A DNA stretch of 26,007 nucleotides from Paracoccaceae bacterium (lineage in GTDB: Bacteria; Pseudomonadota; Alphaproteobacteria; Rhodobacterales; Rhodobacteraceae): assembly GCA_027030435.1 (NCBI GenBank), contig JALVEX010000293.1, forward strand, positions 1-26,007, in the 5' to 3' direction. Below are positions 7,057 through 15,262 of the stretch, in pieces. The notes below the pieces were generated by a model. The model ran no database searches and was not told where the DNA came from. It worked only from the letters and a program-made list of their open reading frames with translations. The position numbers and the translations under genes are program-made. How positions within the stretch are numbered: position 1 is the first letter of the stretch; the number at the start of each line of letters is the position of its first letter.

Positions 7057-9963
7057 ATGCTGAGAAAGAAGACAGGCGGGGTGGCGAATGGCTCCCGCGG
7101 TCCGTCCGTTCTCCATCAGATCGGATCGAAGAAGGTGGATCGGCGCGGCTTCCTGCGCGGATCCGGGCTCGCCATCGGCGGGCTGGCGGCGCTCGGCGCC
7201 ACCGGCGGCACGGTCAAGCGCGCCGAGGCGCAGACCGAGGCCGACAAGGTCGAGATCATCAAGAGCGTCTGCACCCACTGCTCGGTGGGCTGCACGGTGG
7301 TCGCGGAAGTGAAGGATGGTGTCTGGGTCGGTCAGGAGCCGGGCTGGGACAACCCCTTCAACCTCGGCGGCCACTGCGCCAAGGGCGCGGCGGTGCGCGA
7401 GCACGCGCATGGCGAGCGGCGGCTGAAATACCCGATGAAGCTCGTTGACGGCGAGTGGAAGCGCATCAGCTGGGACGAAGCGATCAACGAGGTGGGCGAC
7501 AAGCTCCTCGAGATCCGCGAAACGGCCGGGCCCGACAGCGTCTATTGGCTCGGCAGCGCCAAGCACAACAACGAGCAGGCCTATCTGTTCCGCAAGTTCG
7601 CGGCCTATTGGGGCACGAACAACACCGATCACCAGGCGCGGATCTGCCACTCCACCACGGTTGCCGGCGTGGCCAACACATGGGGCTACGGCGCCATGAC
7701 CAACAGCTACAACGACATCCACAAGAGCCGCTCGATGATCCTGTTCGGCTCCAACCCGGCCGAGGCGCATCCGGTTTCGCTGCTGCACATCCTGCGCGCG
7801 AAAGAGCAGAACAACGCGCCGCTGATCGTCGTTGATCCGCGCTTCACCCGCACCGCGGCCCATGCCGATGAATATGTGCGCATCCGCCCGGGCACCGATG
7901 TTGCGGTGGTCTGGGGCCTGCTGTGGCACATCTTCGAGAACGGCTGGGAAGACAAGGAATACATCCGCACCCGTGTCTGGGGGATGGACAAGATCCGCGA
8001 AGAGGTGAAGAAGTGGAACCCGGATGAGGTCGAGCGGGTTACCGGCGTGCCCGGCAGCCAGATGGAGCGCGTGGCGCGCACCCTGGCCAACAACCGCCCC
8101 GGCACGCTTGTGTGGTGCATGGGCGGCACCCAGCACACCAACGGCAACAACAACACCCGTGCCTACTGCATCCTGCAGCTGGCGCTCGGCAATATCGGCA
8201 CCTCGGGCGGCGGCGCCAACATCTTCCGCGGCCATGACAACGTGCAGGGCGCGACGGACATGTGCGTGCTCTCCCACAGCCTGCCCGGCTACTACGGCCT
8301 TTCCAAGGGGGCCTGGGGCCACTGGGCGCGCGTCTGGGAGGAGGATCCCGAATGGCTCGCCGGCCGGTTTGCAAAGATCACCGGCAAGGACGGCAAGGAG
8401 AAGAGCCTGCAGAATCTGAAGGGCATTCCCGTCAGCCGCTGGATCGATGGCGTTCTCGAAGACAAGAACAACATCGATCAGCCGGAGAACGTGAAGGGCA
8501 TGGTCTTCTGGGGCCACGCGCCCAACTCGCAGACCCGCCTGCCGGAAATGCGCAAGGCGATGAGCAAGCTCGATATTCTCGTGGTGATCGATCCCTATCC
8601 GACGATGACTGCCGTGCTGCAGGATCGCAAGGATGGCGTCTATCTGCTGCCGGCTTCGACCCAGTTCGAAACCTACGGCTCCGTCACCGCCTCGAACCGC
8701 TCGTTGCAGTGGCGCGAAAAGGTGATCGATCCGGTATTCGAAAGCCTGCCGGATCACGTGATCATGTCCAAGTTCGCCAAGAAGTTCGGCTTCGCCGATC
8801 GGCTTTTCCGCAACATCGCGGTGGATGCGGAAACGGACGAGCCGAAGATCGAGGACATCACACGCGAATTCAACAAGGGGATGTGGACGATCGGCTATAC
8901 CGGCCAGAGCCCGGAAAGGCTGCGGCTGCACATGGCCAATCAGCACACCTTCGATCGCACCACGCTTCAGGCCGTGGGCGGGCCGTGCGACGGCGAATAT
9001 TACGGTCTGCCGTGGCCCTGCTGGGGCACCGCCGACATGAAGCACCCGGGCACGCCGAACCTTTACGACATGTCCAAGCCCGTCTCCAAGGGCGGCCTCA
9101 CCTTCCGCGCCCGCTTCGGTGTGGAAGCACCGGAGAAATGGGGCGGCGGCAATCTTCTGGCCGAGGGTGTCTATTCGGTCGGTTCCGAAATCCAGGACGG
9201 CTATCCCGAATTCACCATGGCCATGCTCAAGGAGCTTGGCTGGGATGGCGATCTCACGGATGAGGAGCGCGCCACGATCGAGGCCATCGCCGGCGACAAG
9301 ACCAACTGGAAGACGGATCTTTCCGGCGGTATCCAGCGGGTGGCGATCAAGCACGAATGCGCGCCCTTCGGCAATGCCAAGGCCCGCGCCGTCGTCTGGA
9401 CGTTCCCGGATCCCGTCCCGCTGCACCGCGAGCCGCTCTATACGCCGCGGCGCGATCTGGTGAAGGATTATCCGACCTACGAGGATCGTCACTTCTATCG
9501 TCTGCCGACGCTTTACGCGTCGATCCAGAAGAAGGATTTCTCGAAGGATTTCCCGATCATCCTCACTTCAGGCCGGCTCGTGGAATACGAGGGCGGCGGC
9601 GACGAGAGCCGCTCCAACCCCTGGCTTGCCGAGCTGCAGCAGGAAATGTTCGTGGAGATCAACCCGCGCACCGCGAATGATATCGGGGTGCGGGATGGAT
9701 CGATGGTCTGGGTGCACAGCCCCGAAGGCGGCAAGGTCAAGGTGAAGGCCATGCTGACGGAGCGGGTCGGCCCTGGTGTGGTGTTCATGCCGTTCCACTT
9801 CGGCGGCTGGTTCGAGGGCCAGGATCTGCGCGACAAATATCCCGAAGGCGCGGATCCCTATGTGCTCGGCGAGGCTTCGAACACCGCCCAGACATACGGC
9901 TACGATTCGGTAACCCAGATGCAGGAGACGAAAGCGACTCTCTGCAAGATCACGGCAGCATGA
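7057..9963 (+). CDS. fdhA: Formate dehydrogenase, catalytic alpha subunit (Cys type, Tat-exported)
   Basis: A 968-residue bis-MGD oxidoreductase that oxidises formate to CO2, exported folded to the periplasm. A Tat motif with R29-R30 (DRRGFLRG) precedes a hydrophobic Gly/Ala stretch. The [4Fe-4S] site is C72, C75, C79 and C107. C197 followed by H198 (RICHST) is the active-site ligand and its conserved His partner. It is a cysteine, not selenocysteine, and there is no internal TGA. The C-terminal third holds the pterin-binding fold (LTSGRLVEYEGGG and VWVHSPEGGKVKVKA). The frame is open from a TTG at 7042, but the ATG at 7057 follows GGGAGGG at six bases. It is the first structural gene of fdhABC. 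A tungstate transporter nearby favours tungsten over molybdenum, which is inference. Confidence 0.95.
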   Translation: MLRKKTGGVANGSRGPSVLHQIGSKKVDRRGFLRGSGLAIGGLAALGATGGTVKRAEAQTEADKVEIIKSVCTHCSVGCTVVAEVKDGVWVGQEPGWDNPFNLGGHCAKGAAVREHAHGERRLKYPMKLVDGEWKRISWDEAINEVGDKLLEIRETAGPDSVYWLGSAKHNNEQAYLFRKFAAYWGTNNTDHQARICHSTTVAGVANTWGYGAMTNSYNDIHKSRSMILFGSNPAEAHPVSLLHILRAKEQNNAPLIVVDPRFTRTAAHADEYVRIRPGTDVAVVWGLLWHIFENGWEDKEYIRTRVWGMDKIREEVKKWNPDEVERVTGVPGSQMERVARTLANNRPGTLVWCMGGTQHTNGNNNTRAYCILQLALGNIGTSGGGANIFRGHDNVQGATDMCVLSHSLPGYYGLSKGAWGHWARVWEEDPEWLAGRFAKITGKDGKEKSLQNLKGIPVSRWIDGVLEDKNNIDQPENVKGMVFWGHAPNSQTRLPEMRKAMSKLDILVVIDPYPTMTAVLQDRKDGVYLLPASTQFETYGSVTASNRSLQWREKVIDPVFESLPDHVIMSKFAKKFGFADRLFRNIAVDAETDEPKIEDITREFNKGMWTIGYTGQSPERLRLHMANQHTFDRTTLQAVGGPCDGEYYGLPWPCWGTADMKHPGTPNLYDMSKPVSKGGLTFRARFGVEAPEKWGGGNLLAEGVYSVGSEIQDGYPEFTMAMLKELGWDGDLTDEERATIEAIAGDKTNWKTDLSGGIQRVAIKHECAPFGNAKARAVVWTFPDPVPLHREPLYTPRRDLVKDYPTYEDRHFYRLPTLYASIQKKDFSKDFPIILTSGRLVEYEGGGDESRSNPWLAELQQEMFVEINPRTANDIGVRDGSMVWVHSPEGGKVKVKAMLTERVGPGVVFMPFHFGGWFEGQDLRDKYPEGADPYVLGEASNTAQTYGYDSVTQMQETKATLCKITAA

Positions 9964-9975
9964 GGAGGATGAAAG

Positions 9976-10584
9976 ATGGGACTTGGAGGTAAAGCCCGCG
10001 CAAAGTTCTTGTGCGACGCCGAACGCTGCATTGAGTGCAACGCCTGCGTCACGGCCTGCAAGAACGAAAACAACGTGCCCTGGGGCATCAACCGCCGCCG
10101 CGTGGTGACGATCGGCGATGGCGCCCCCGGCGAGCGCACGATCTCGGTCGCGTGCATGCACTGCTCGGATGCGCCCTGCATGGCGGTCTGTCCGGTGGAC
10201 TGCTTCTACCAGACTGAGGAAGGCATCGTGCTGCACGACAAGGATCTGTGCATCGGCTGTGGCTACTGCTTCTATGCCTGCCCCTTCGGGGCGCCGCAGT
10301 ATCCGCAGGCCAGCAGCTTCGGCTCGCGCGGCAAGATGGACAAATGCACCTTCTGCGCCGGTGGCCCGGAGCCTGACAACTCGCTTGAGGAGTATCAGAA
10401 ATACGGGGCCAACCGGATTGCCGAGGGCAAGCTGCCGATCTGCGCCGAGATGTGCTCCACCAAGGCGCTTCTGGCAGGGGATGGCAATGACGTTTCGGCC
10501 ATCTACCGCGAGCGTGTGGTGGCGCGTGGCTTCGGCTCCGGCGCCTGGGGCTGGGGCACGGCTTACGGCCAGAAAGGCGGCTGA
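9976..10584 (+). CDS. fdhB: Formate dehydrogenase, iron-sulfur beta subunit
   Basis: A 202-residue electron-transfer subunit with four cysteine clusters arranged as in FdhB/FdnH/DmsB-type proteins: C18/C21/C24/C28, C60/C63/C68/C72, C92/C95/C98/C102 and C124/C127/C156/C160. That predicts four [4Fe-4S] clusters in a wire from FdhA to the cytochrome b. There is no signal peptide, so it would leave the cell with FdhA through Tat, and no C-terminal membrane helix, unlike FdnH, so docking to the membrane depends on FdhC. It follows fdhA by 12 bases, with GGAGGA upstream of the start. Confidence 0.95.
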   Translation: MGLGGKARAKFLCDAERCIECNACVTACKNENNVPWGINRRRVVTIGDGAPGERTISVACMHCSDAPCMAVCPVDCFYQTEEGIVLHDKDLCIGCGYCFYACPFGAPQYPQASSFGSRGKMDKCTFCAGGPEPDNSLEEYQKYGANRIAEGKLPICAEMCSTKALLAGDGNDVSAIYRERVVARGFGSGAWGWGTAYGQKGG

Positions 10585-10757
10585 GAGGCCACGCCTTCAT
10601 GGCTGACGTGCCATTGCCGGCCGGGGCTTCCTTCCCGGCCGGCACCATCTGCCGCCGGTCCGGCCGCGGGAATGCGTCCGCGGGCGGCGTTGCATGGCCC
10701 CGGCCAGCACAGGGCCACCGCACTCAACTGCCAGAGAAAGAACGAGGGTTTCAGGAA

Positions 10758-11819
10758 ATGGCCATCAACAAGCGGCACAGCGCTGTCCGGCTCCTGTGGA
10801 GCCTGTTTCTGCTGGCATTCCTCATGGCCATGCCGGCTCTGACGGGGAATGACAGCCTTCTGGCACAGGAAAGCAGTGCCGCACGAGCCGAGCCGGGCCC
10901 GCCGAACACGCTCGGCAAGCGCAGCGATGCCGAGATCTGGCATGATCTGCGCCTCGGCGCGGGCGGGATTGCGAACCCGCCCACCGGGAGCCGCGAAGCG
11001 GGGGCTGTCATCAATGCGGAAGGCTGGGAATGGGCGAAGCTGCGCAATCCCGAAAAGAGCCCCATCGTGCATTACGGGGCGTGGGGGCTTCTCGCCATTC
11101 TGGGGCTGCTGGTACTGTTTTACCTCATTCGCGGCCCTGTGGGACATGGTGAGGACAGCGGCCGCAGGATCCTGCGCTTTCGCCTGAGCCAGCGGGTCGT
11201 GCACTGGTCGATCGCCTTCGTGTTCATCCTGATGGGGCTCACGGGGCTTTCGATCCTGTTCGGCCGCCCCTTCATCCTGCCCCTGATCGGCAAGGAGGCG
11301 CACAGCATCCTGCTGACGGCGGCGATGCAGGCGCACAATCTCTTCGGCCCCATATTCGCGCTTTTCCTGCTCGGCCTTTTCGTGCATTTCCTGCGCGGCA
11401 ATTTCCCCTCGCTCGTGGATATCAAATGGCTGCTGAAAGGGGGCGGTTTCTTCGGCGGGCATGCGCCGGCGGGGCGCTACAACCTCGGGGAAAAGGCATG
11501 GTTCTGGACAGCCGTCATCGCCGGCGGCGCGCTGAGCGTAACCGGCTTTCTCATGCTCTTCCCCGATTATCTTGCCACCCGCAACACGATCCACCTTTCC
11601 GAATTGATCCATGCCATCGCCGCGCTGGTGATGATCGGGTTTTCGCTCGGGCACATCTACCTCGGCACGATCGGCACCAGGGGCACGCTCAAGGGCATGG
11701 TGGATGGTTACGTTGACGAGAACTGGGCGCGGGCGCATCATGATCGCTGGCTCGAGGAAGAGCTTGAAAAGGCTGAAAGCGGCGATCAGGCCCGGGAAAC
11801 GGCGGAGGAAGGCGCATGA
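10758..11819 (+). CDS. fdhC: Formate dehydrogenase, cytochrome b gamma subunit
   Basis: A 353-residue membrane subunit that passes electrons from FdhB to quinone. Residues 1-38 are a signal-like segment ending near SLLAQ. Residues 40-104 form a periplasmic stretch. Five helices follow: about 107-125, 148-168, 195-212, 248-268 and 281-305. Candidate haem b ligands are H149, H193, H210, H285 and H299. H285 and H299 lie in SELIHAIAAL and FSLGHIYLG, which are typical of this family. The frame is open from 10599, but the start at 10758 gives the signal peptide and a CAGGAA site. The last 30 residues are a charged Glu/Lys-rich tail. It overlaps the next gene by four bases. Confidence 0.92.
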   Translation: MAINKRHSAVRLLWSLFLLAFLMAMPALTGNDSLLAQESSAARAEPGPPNTLGKRSDAEIWHDLRLGAGGIANPPTGSREAGAVINAEGWEWAKLRNPEKSPIVHYGAWGLLAILGLLVLFYLIRGPVGHGEDSGRRILRFRLSQRVVHWSIAFVFILMGLTGLSILFGRPFILPLIGKEAHSILLTAAMQAHNLFGPIFALFLLGLFVHFLRGNFPSLVDIKWLLKGGGFFGGHAPAGRYNLGEKAWFWTAVIAGGALSVTGFLMLFPDYLATRNTIHLSELIHAIAALVMIGFSLGHIYLGTIGTRGTLKGMVDGYVDENWARAHHDRWLEEELEKAESGDQARETAEEGA

Positions 11820-12466
11820 CACTGCTCGAGCTTCTCGAAGGGCCGCTCTGGATCGCTTCGGCGAGTATCTTCGTCGTCTTTGCCGCCTTTCGCCTGATCG
11901 TCATCCTGTTCACGGGGCGGCGCGAAGCCGAGGCCCGCCCGGTCGGATCGCCCTTTCTGGGGGCGCTGCGCACGATCCTCGGCCATTTCCTGCCCTGGCG
12001 GCGGCTGCTGGGCAACGGCAAGGCCTGGTTCGTGACCATCGCGGGATACAGCTTCCATATCGGGCTTTTCGTCCTCCTGCTGTTCGCGGCGCCGCATGTG
12101 GAATTCATACGCGAGAAGATCGTGAACCTGCCTTGGGATCCGATCCCGCGCTGGGGCTTCATCCTCTCAGCCCAGTTCGCCTTCGCCGGCCTCATCACGC
12201 TCTGGGTGCGCCGCTTCGTCGATCCCGTGGTGCGGCTGATCTCGCGCCCGGACGATCATGTCGCCGCCGGGCTGACCTTCATCGTCATGCTGACGGGCTG
12301 CATGGCGCTTGGCGAGCAGAGCGCATTCCTGCGCGGGCTGCATCTGGGGCTGGTCGAGCTGTGGCTGATCTATTTCCCCTTCTCGAGCCTGATGCACACA
12401 TTCACCTGGCCCTTCTCGCGCGGCTTCACCGGCGCAATGGCCGGGCGGCGGGGCACCAGGGCATAG
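11816..12466 (+). CDS. NarI/DsrM-like membrane cytochrome b
   Basis: A 216-residue membrane protein with about five helices (roughly 10-32, 70-92, 115-131, 148-167, 173-193). It resembles the respiratory nitrate reductase gamma subunit / DsrM / HdrE group. Histidines at 57, 81 (FHIGLF), 94, 148, 176 and 194 (LMHTFTW) include likely haem b ligands; H81 and H194 sit in the positions I would expect. The start overlaps the fdhC stop (ATGA), so it is coupled to formate dehydrogenase. The next gene is an HdrD/DsrK-like protein, the usual partner. The pair probably forms a quinone-linked membrane complex. It has no Shine-Dalgarno sequence of note. Confidence 0.8.
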   Translation: MTLLELLEGPLWIASASIFVVFAAFRLIVILFTGRREAEARPVGSPFLGALRTILGHFLPWRRLLGNGKAWFVTIAGYSFHIGLFVLLLFAAPHVEFIREKIVNLPWDPIPRWGFILSAQFAFAGLITLWVRRFVDPVVRLISRPDDHVAAGLTFIVMLTGCMALGEQSAFLRGLHLGLVELWLIYFPFSSLMHTFTWPFSRGFTGAMAGRRGTRA

Positions 12467-12477
12467 GAGGCATGGCC

Positions 12478-13914
12478 ATGACGAGCGATACCACCGAAAA
12501 GCACCGCAGTTTCGACAAGCAGCGCGATCTTCCCGATGAAGTCCGGGTGGAAAATGCCATGGCGGGTTTCGTTGCCGAATTCGGCCCCAAGGCGCAGAGC
12601 TGGATGAATGCCTGCGTGCGCTGCGGGCTTTGCGCCGAAGCCTGCCATTTCTACCTCGCGACGGGGGAGGAGAAATACACCCCGATCCACAAGATCAAGC
12701 CCTTCGAGGATGCCTATGCGCTCACCCACGGCCCCTTTTCCTGGCTTCACGGCCTCCTCGGGCGCAAGCCGAAGCTGACGATCGAGGAACTCGAAGAATG
12801 GGAAGAGCTGATCTACGACAGCTGCAACATGTGCGGCCGCTGCACGTTGGCCTGCCCCATGGGGATCGATATCGCCTCGCTCGTCAAGGACGCGCGCCGG
12901 GGCATGTATGCCGCCGGGCTGCTCCCCGATCGTCTGGCGCGGATCGTGCGCAATGCCGAGAAGCAGCACAGCCCCTTCGGAAGCCCCGAGGATTTCAGGA
13001 AGACGATCAAGGAGATCGAAAGGGAATACGGCATTCCCCTGCCGCTCGACAAGCCGAAGGCCGATGTGCTGATGACGCTCACCCCCGAAGCGCTGGAAAA
13101 CCGCCATTTCGGCGTGGCCAGCATGGCGCGGGTGCTGCACCATCTGGGGCTTGACTGGACATTCTGCTCGGATGCCTTCGAAGCCACGAACTTCGGCTAT
13201 CTTTCCGGCAACATGGAGCTTCAGGGGGCGCTCACCGTGCGCCTGATCGACAAGGCGCGCGAGATCGGCGCTTCCATGCTGATCGTGCCCGAATGCGGCC
13301 ATGCCTGGGGGGCAACGCGCTGGGAGGCGGCGAAATGGTATGGCGCCCCGGTGGATGACATAAGGATCCGCCATATCGTCGAGGTGCTGGCGGATGCCGT
13401 GGAGGACGGAAAGCTCGAATGCAGGCCGGTGGGCGAAAGCGCCACCTTCCATGATCCCTGCCAGCAGATCCGCCGCGGCGGGCTCGAGGAGAAGCCGCGC
13501 ATCCTGATGCGTGCCCTTGGCATGGAACTGCGCGAGATGGATCCGCACGGGCTCGATGCCTTCTGCTGTGGCGGCGGCGGCGGGGTGCTGGCCAATGAAC
13601 GCGCCGGGCCGCTGCGCCTCAAGGCGTTCGAATTGAAGAAGCGCGCGGTGGAGGAAACCGGCGCCGATCATTTCGTCACCAGCTGCAACATCTGCGAAAT
13701 GACCCTGGGGCGCGATATCGAGGCCACGGGCTTCGATAAGCAGATCGAAAGCCTGATCGATCTGATCGGGGCGAACATGATTACCGATCAGCCGCCGCTG
13801 AAGGCGCCCGGGAGGGGCGCGAAACCGAAGGGTGCGGGAAAGCGCGCTGCCGGTGCGAAGAAGGCCGGGAAGGGCAGATCGGCCACGCGCCGGAAACCGG
13901 CCGCGAAAAAATAG
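12478..13914 (+). CDS. HdrD/DsrK/GlpC-like (Fe-S)-binding oxidoreductase
   Basis: A 478-residue cytoplasmic-looking protein with two [4Fe-4S] motifs, C46/C49/C52/C56 and C116/C119/C122/C126 (CNMCGRCTLACP). Two CCG-type domains follow. The first is reduced, ending in ECGHAW as in DsrK-like proteins, and the second is complete (HDPCQ, FCCGGGGGV, SCNICEM). Second-domain CCG motifs hold the special [4Fe-4S] cluster of heterodisulfide reductase HdrD. The C-terminal 40 residues are a Lys/Ala/Gly/Arg-rich, probably disordered tail. The start at 12478 has AGGAGG seven bases away; an ATG at 12472 is too close to that site. It follows the NarI/DsrM-like gene by 11 bases. The natural electron partner is unknown. 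Confidence 0.85.
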   Translation: MTSDTTEKHRSFDKQRDLPDEVRVENAMAGFVAEFGPKAQSWMNACVRCGLCAEACHFYLATGEEKYTPIHKIKPFEDAYALTHGPFSWLHGLLGRKPKLTIEELEEWEELIYDSCNMCGRCTLACPMGIDIASLVKDARRGMYAAGLLPDRLARIVRNAEKQHSPFGSPEDFRKTIKEIEREYGIPLPLDKPKADVLMTLTPEALENRHFGVASMARVLHHLGLDWTFCSDAFEATNFGYLSGNMELQGALTVRLIDKAREIGASMLIVPECGHAWGATRWEAAKWYGAPVDDIRIRHIVEVLADAVEDGKLECRPVGESATFHDPCQQIRRGGLEEKPRILMRALGMELREMDPHGLDAFCCGGGGGVLANERAGPLRLKAFELKKRAVEETGADHFVTSCNICEMTLGRDIEATGFDKQIESLIDLIGANMITDQPPLKAPGRGAKPKGAGKRAAGAKKAGKGRSATRRKPAAKK

Positions 13915-14014
13915 CGCCCCTCTTCTTCAGGAAGCGGGCAGCCCCCATATCGGAAAGAGGGAGCGCATCTGGCGAGCAGGGCGGCAGGCCATCATCTTGA
14001 AGGAGGAATGCGCC

Positions 14015-14392
14015 ATGAAAACCGAGACCCTCGCCGGAGCGGCATTCACCATCTACACGCCCGAGGAAGTGCATGAGAAGATCGGCAGCCACGAGATCGT
14101 GGTGATCGATGTGCGCACGGCCGCGGAATATGCCTTCGAGCATCTTTCTCAGGCGCTGCTTTTTCCGATGTCGATCTTCGATCCCGCCAATCTGCCCGGC
14201 CAGGAGGGCAAGCCGATCGTGCTGCACTGCGGCTCGGGCAAGCGCTCACATGCCATGGCGGAGCTCTGCGCGAAATCGGGGTTCAGGCGGATTGCGCATA
14301 TGGATGGCGGGTTTGGCGCCTGGAAGGCCGCGAAACTTCCCTACAAGGCCATTGATCCCCATACCGGGAGCCTGGTGCTCAGGAACGGCTGA
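14015..14392 (+). CDS. Single-domain rhodanese (sulfurtransferase)
   Basis: A 125-residue protein that is one rhodanese domain. VVIDVRTAAEYAFEHL (about 28-43) and the active-site loop HCGSGKRS with C72 match the family; persulfide forms on C72. The C-terminus LVLRNG ends just eight bases before the convergent tupA stop. There is no signal peptide, so it acts in the cytoplasm. It is last in the fdh gene run, about 100 bases after the HdrD-like gene, with its own AGGAGG. It could supply sulfur for the sulfido ligand on the cofactor, a job usually given to FdhD with IscS. FdhD is not seen in this window. The link is inference. Confidence 0.88.
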   Translation: MKTETLAGAAFTIYTPEEVHEKIGSHEIVVIDVRTAAEYAFEHLSQALLFPMSIFDPANLPGQEGKPIVLHCGSGKRSHAMAELCAKSGFRRIAHMDGGFGAWKAAKLPYKAIDPHTGSLVLRNG

Positions 14393-14400
14393 CCGACGCT

Positions 14401-15237
14401 TCATCCGCCATTGCCCGGCAGGGCGGAATGCGCATTCGGAAAGAACAGCTGCTGCCCCTTCAGGCGATAGCTTGCGATGGCCTTCTGGCCTTTTTCCGAC
14501 AAGAGCCAGGTGATGAAGGTTTCCGCGCCCTTGATGTTCATCCCCGGGCAATGCGCGGGATTGACGGCAATCACCCCATACTGATTGAAGAGGGCCGGAT
14601 CGCCTTCATGGAGGATGGCCAGCCCGCCCTTGTTGGCGAAGGAAATCCAGGTGGCGCGGTCGGTGAGGGCATAGGCCCCCATGCCGGCGGCGATGTTGAG
14701 CGTGGCGCCCATGCCGGAGCCGGTTTCGCGATACCAGCCTTCGCGCGCCGCGCCCGGATCAAGCCCGGCGGCCTTCCACAGCCGCAGTTCCTTCCTGTGC
14801 GTGCCGCTGTCATCCCCGCGCGAGGCAAAGGGCGCCTTCGCCGCGGCGATCCTTTGCAGGGCCTCGGTGATGTCGCGGGCCCCGCGCACGCCCGCAGGGT
14901 CATCTTCCGGGCCGATCAGGATGAAATCGTTGTACATCACGTCATTTCGCTTCAGCCCGTATTCATCGGCCACGAATTTCTCTTCCGCGTCGCGCGCATG
15001 CACCAGCACCACATCGCCATCGCAGTTGCGCGCATTCTTCAGCGCCTGCCCGGTGCCCACCGCCACGACCTTCACCCTGAGCCCTGTATCCCTTTCAAGG
15101 AGGGGCAGCAGATATTCATAGAGGCCGGAATTCTGGGTGGAGGTGGTGGATTGGAGGATGATCTCGTTTTTTCCGGCAAGTGCCGCCAAAGGCAGCAGGA
15201 GAACGAACAGAGCGGCAGGCAGAGCAGGGAGGCGCAT
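14401..15237 (-). CDS. tupA: Tungstate ABC transporter, periplasmic binding protein
   Basis: A 278-residue secreted binding protein. Residues 1-22 are a signal peptide (MRLPALPAALFVLLLPLAALA). The mature protein opens with IILQSTTSTQNSGLYEYLLP, containing the TTSTQxSG motif that marks TupA and binds the oxyanion. FASRGDDSGTHRKE (about 134-147) is the second oxyanion-binding segment and ETGSGMGATLNIA the third. An ATG seven codons upstream (15258) has no better site, so 15237 is preferred because it gives a standard signal peptide. Last gene of tupB-tupC-tupA on the minus strand, converging on the rhodanese. TupA proteins favour tungstate strongly over molybdate. Confidence 0.93.
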   Translation of the reverse strand: MRLPALPAALFVLLLPLAALAGKNEIILQSTTSTQNSGLYEYLLPLLERDTGLRVKVVAVGTGQALKNARNCDGDVVLVHARDAEEKFVADEYGLKRNDVMYNDFILIGPEDDPAGVRGARDITEALQRIAAAKAPFASRGDDSGTHRKELRLWKAAGLDPGAAREGWYRETGSGMGATLNIAAGMGAYALTDRATWISFANKGGLAILHEGDPALFNQYGVIAVNPAHCPGMNIKGAETFITWLLSEKGQKAIASYRLKGQQLFFPNAHSALPGNGG

Positions 15238-15262
15238 GGCGGGGTGGTATCCTTCCATTCGG

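Noticed and set aside
7645..7647. Selenocysteine at the FdhA active site
   Set aside because: The codon is TGC, and there is no in-frame TGA or downstream SECIS-like need.
6802..9492. Long 896-codon open frame on the minus strand
   Set aside because: It lies fully inside fdhA, whose protein has clear Fe-S and active-site motifs. The opposite frame is His/Ala/Gly/Arg-rich filler from high-GC codon structure.
11704..12477. N-terminal extension of the HdrD-like gene through the NarI/DsrM-like gene (a fusion)
   Set aside because: The in-frame upstream residues are Arg/Ala/Gly-rich shadow of the other frame; a strong AGGAGG site marks the start at 12478.
12370..13671. 433-codon minus-strand frame
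   Set aside because: Antisense shadow of the HdrD-like gene, with no recognisable domain.
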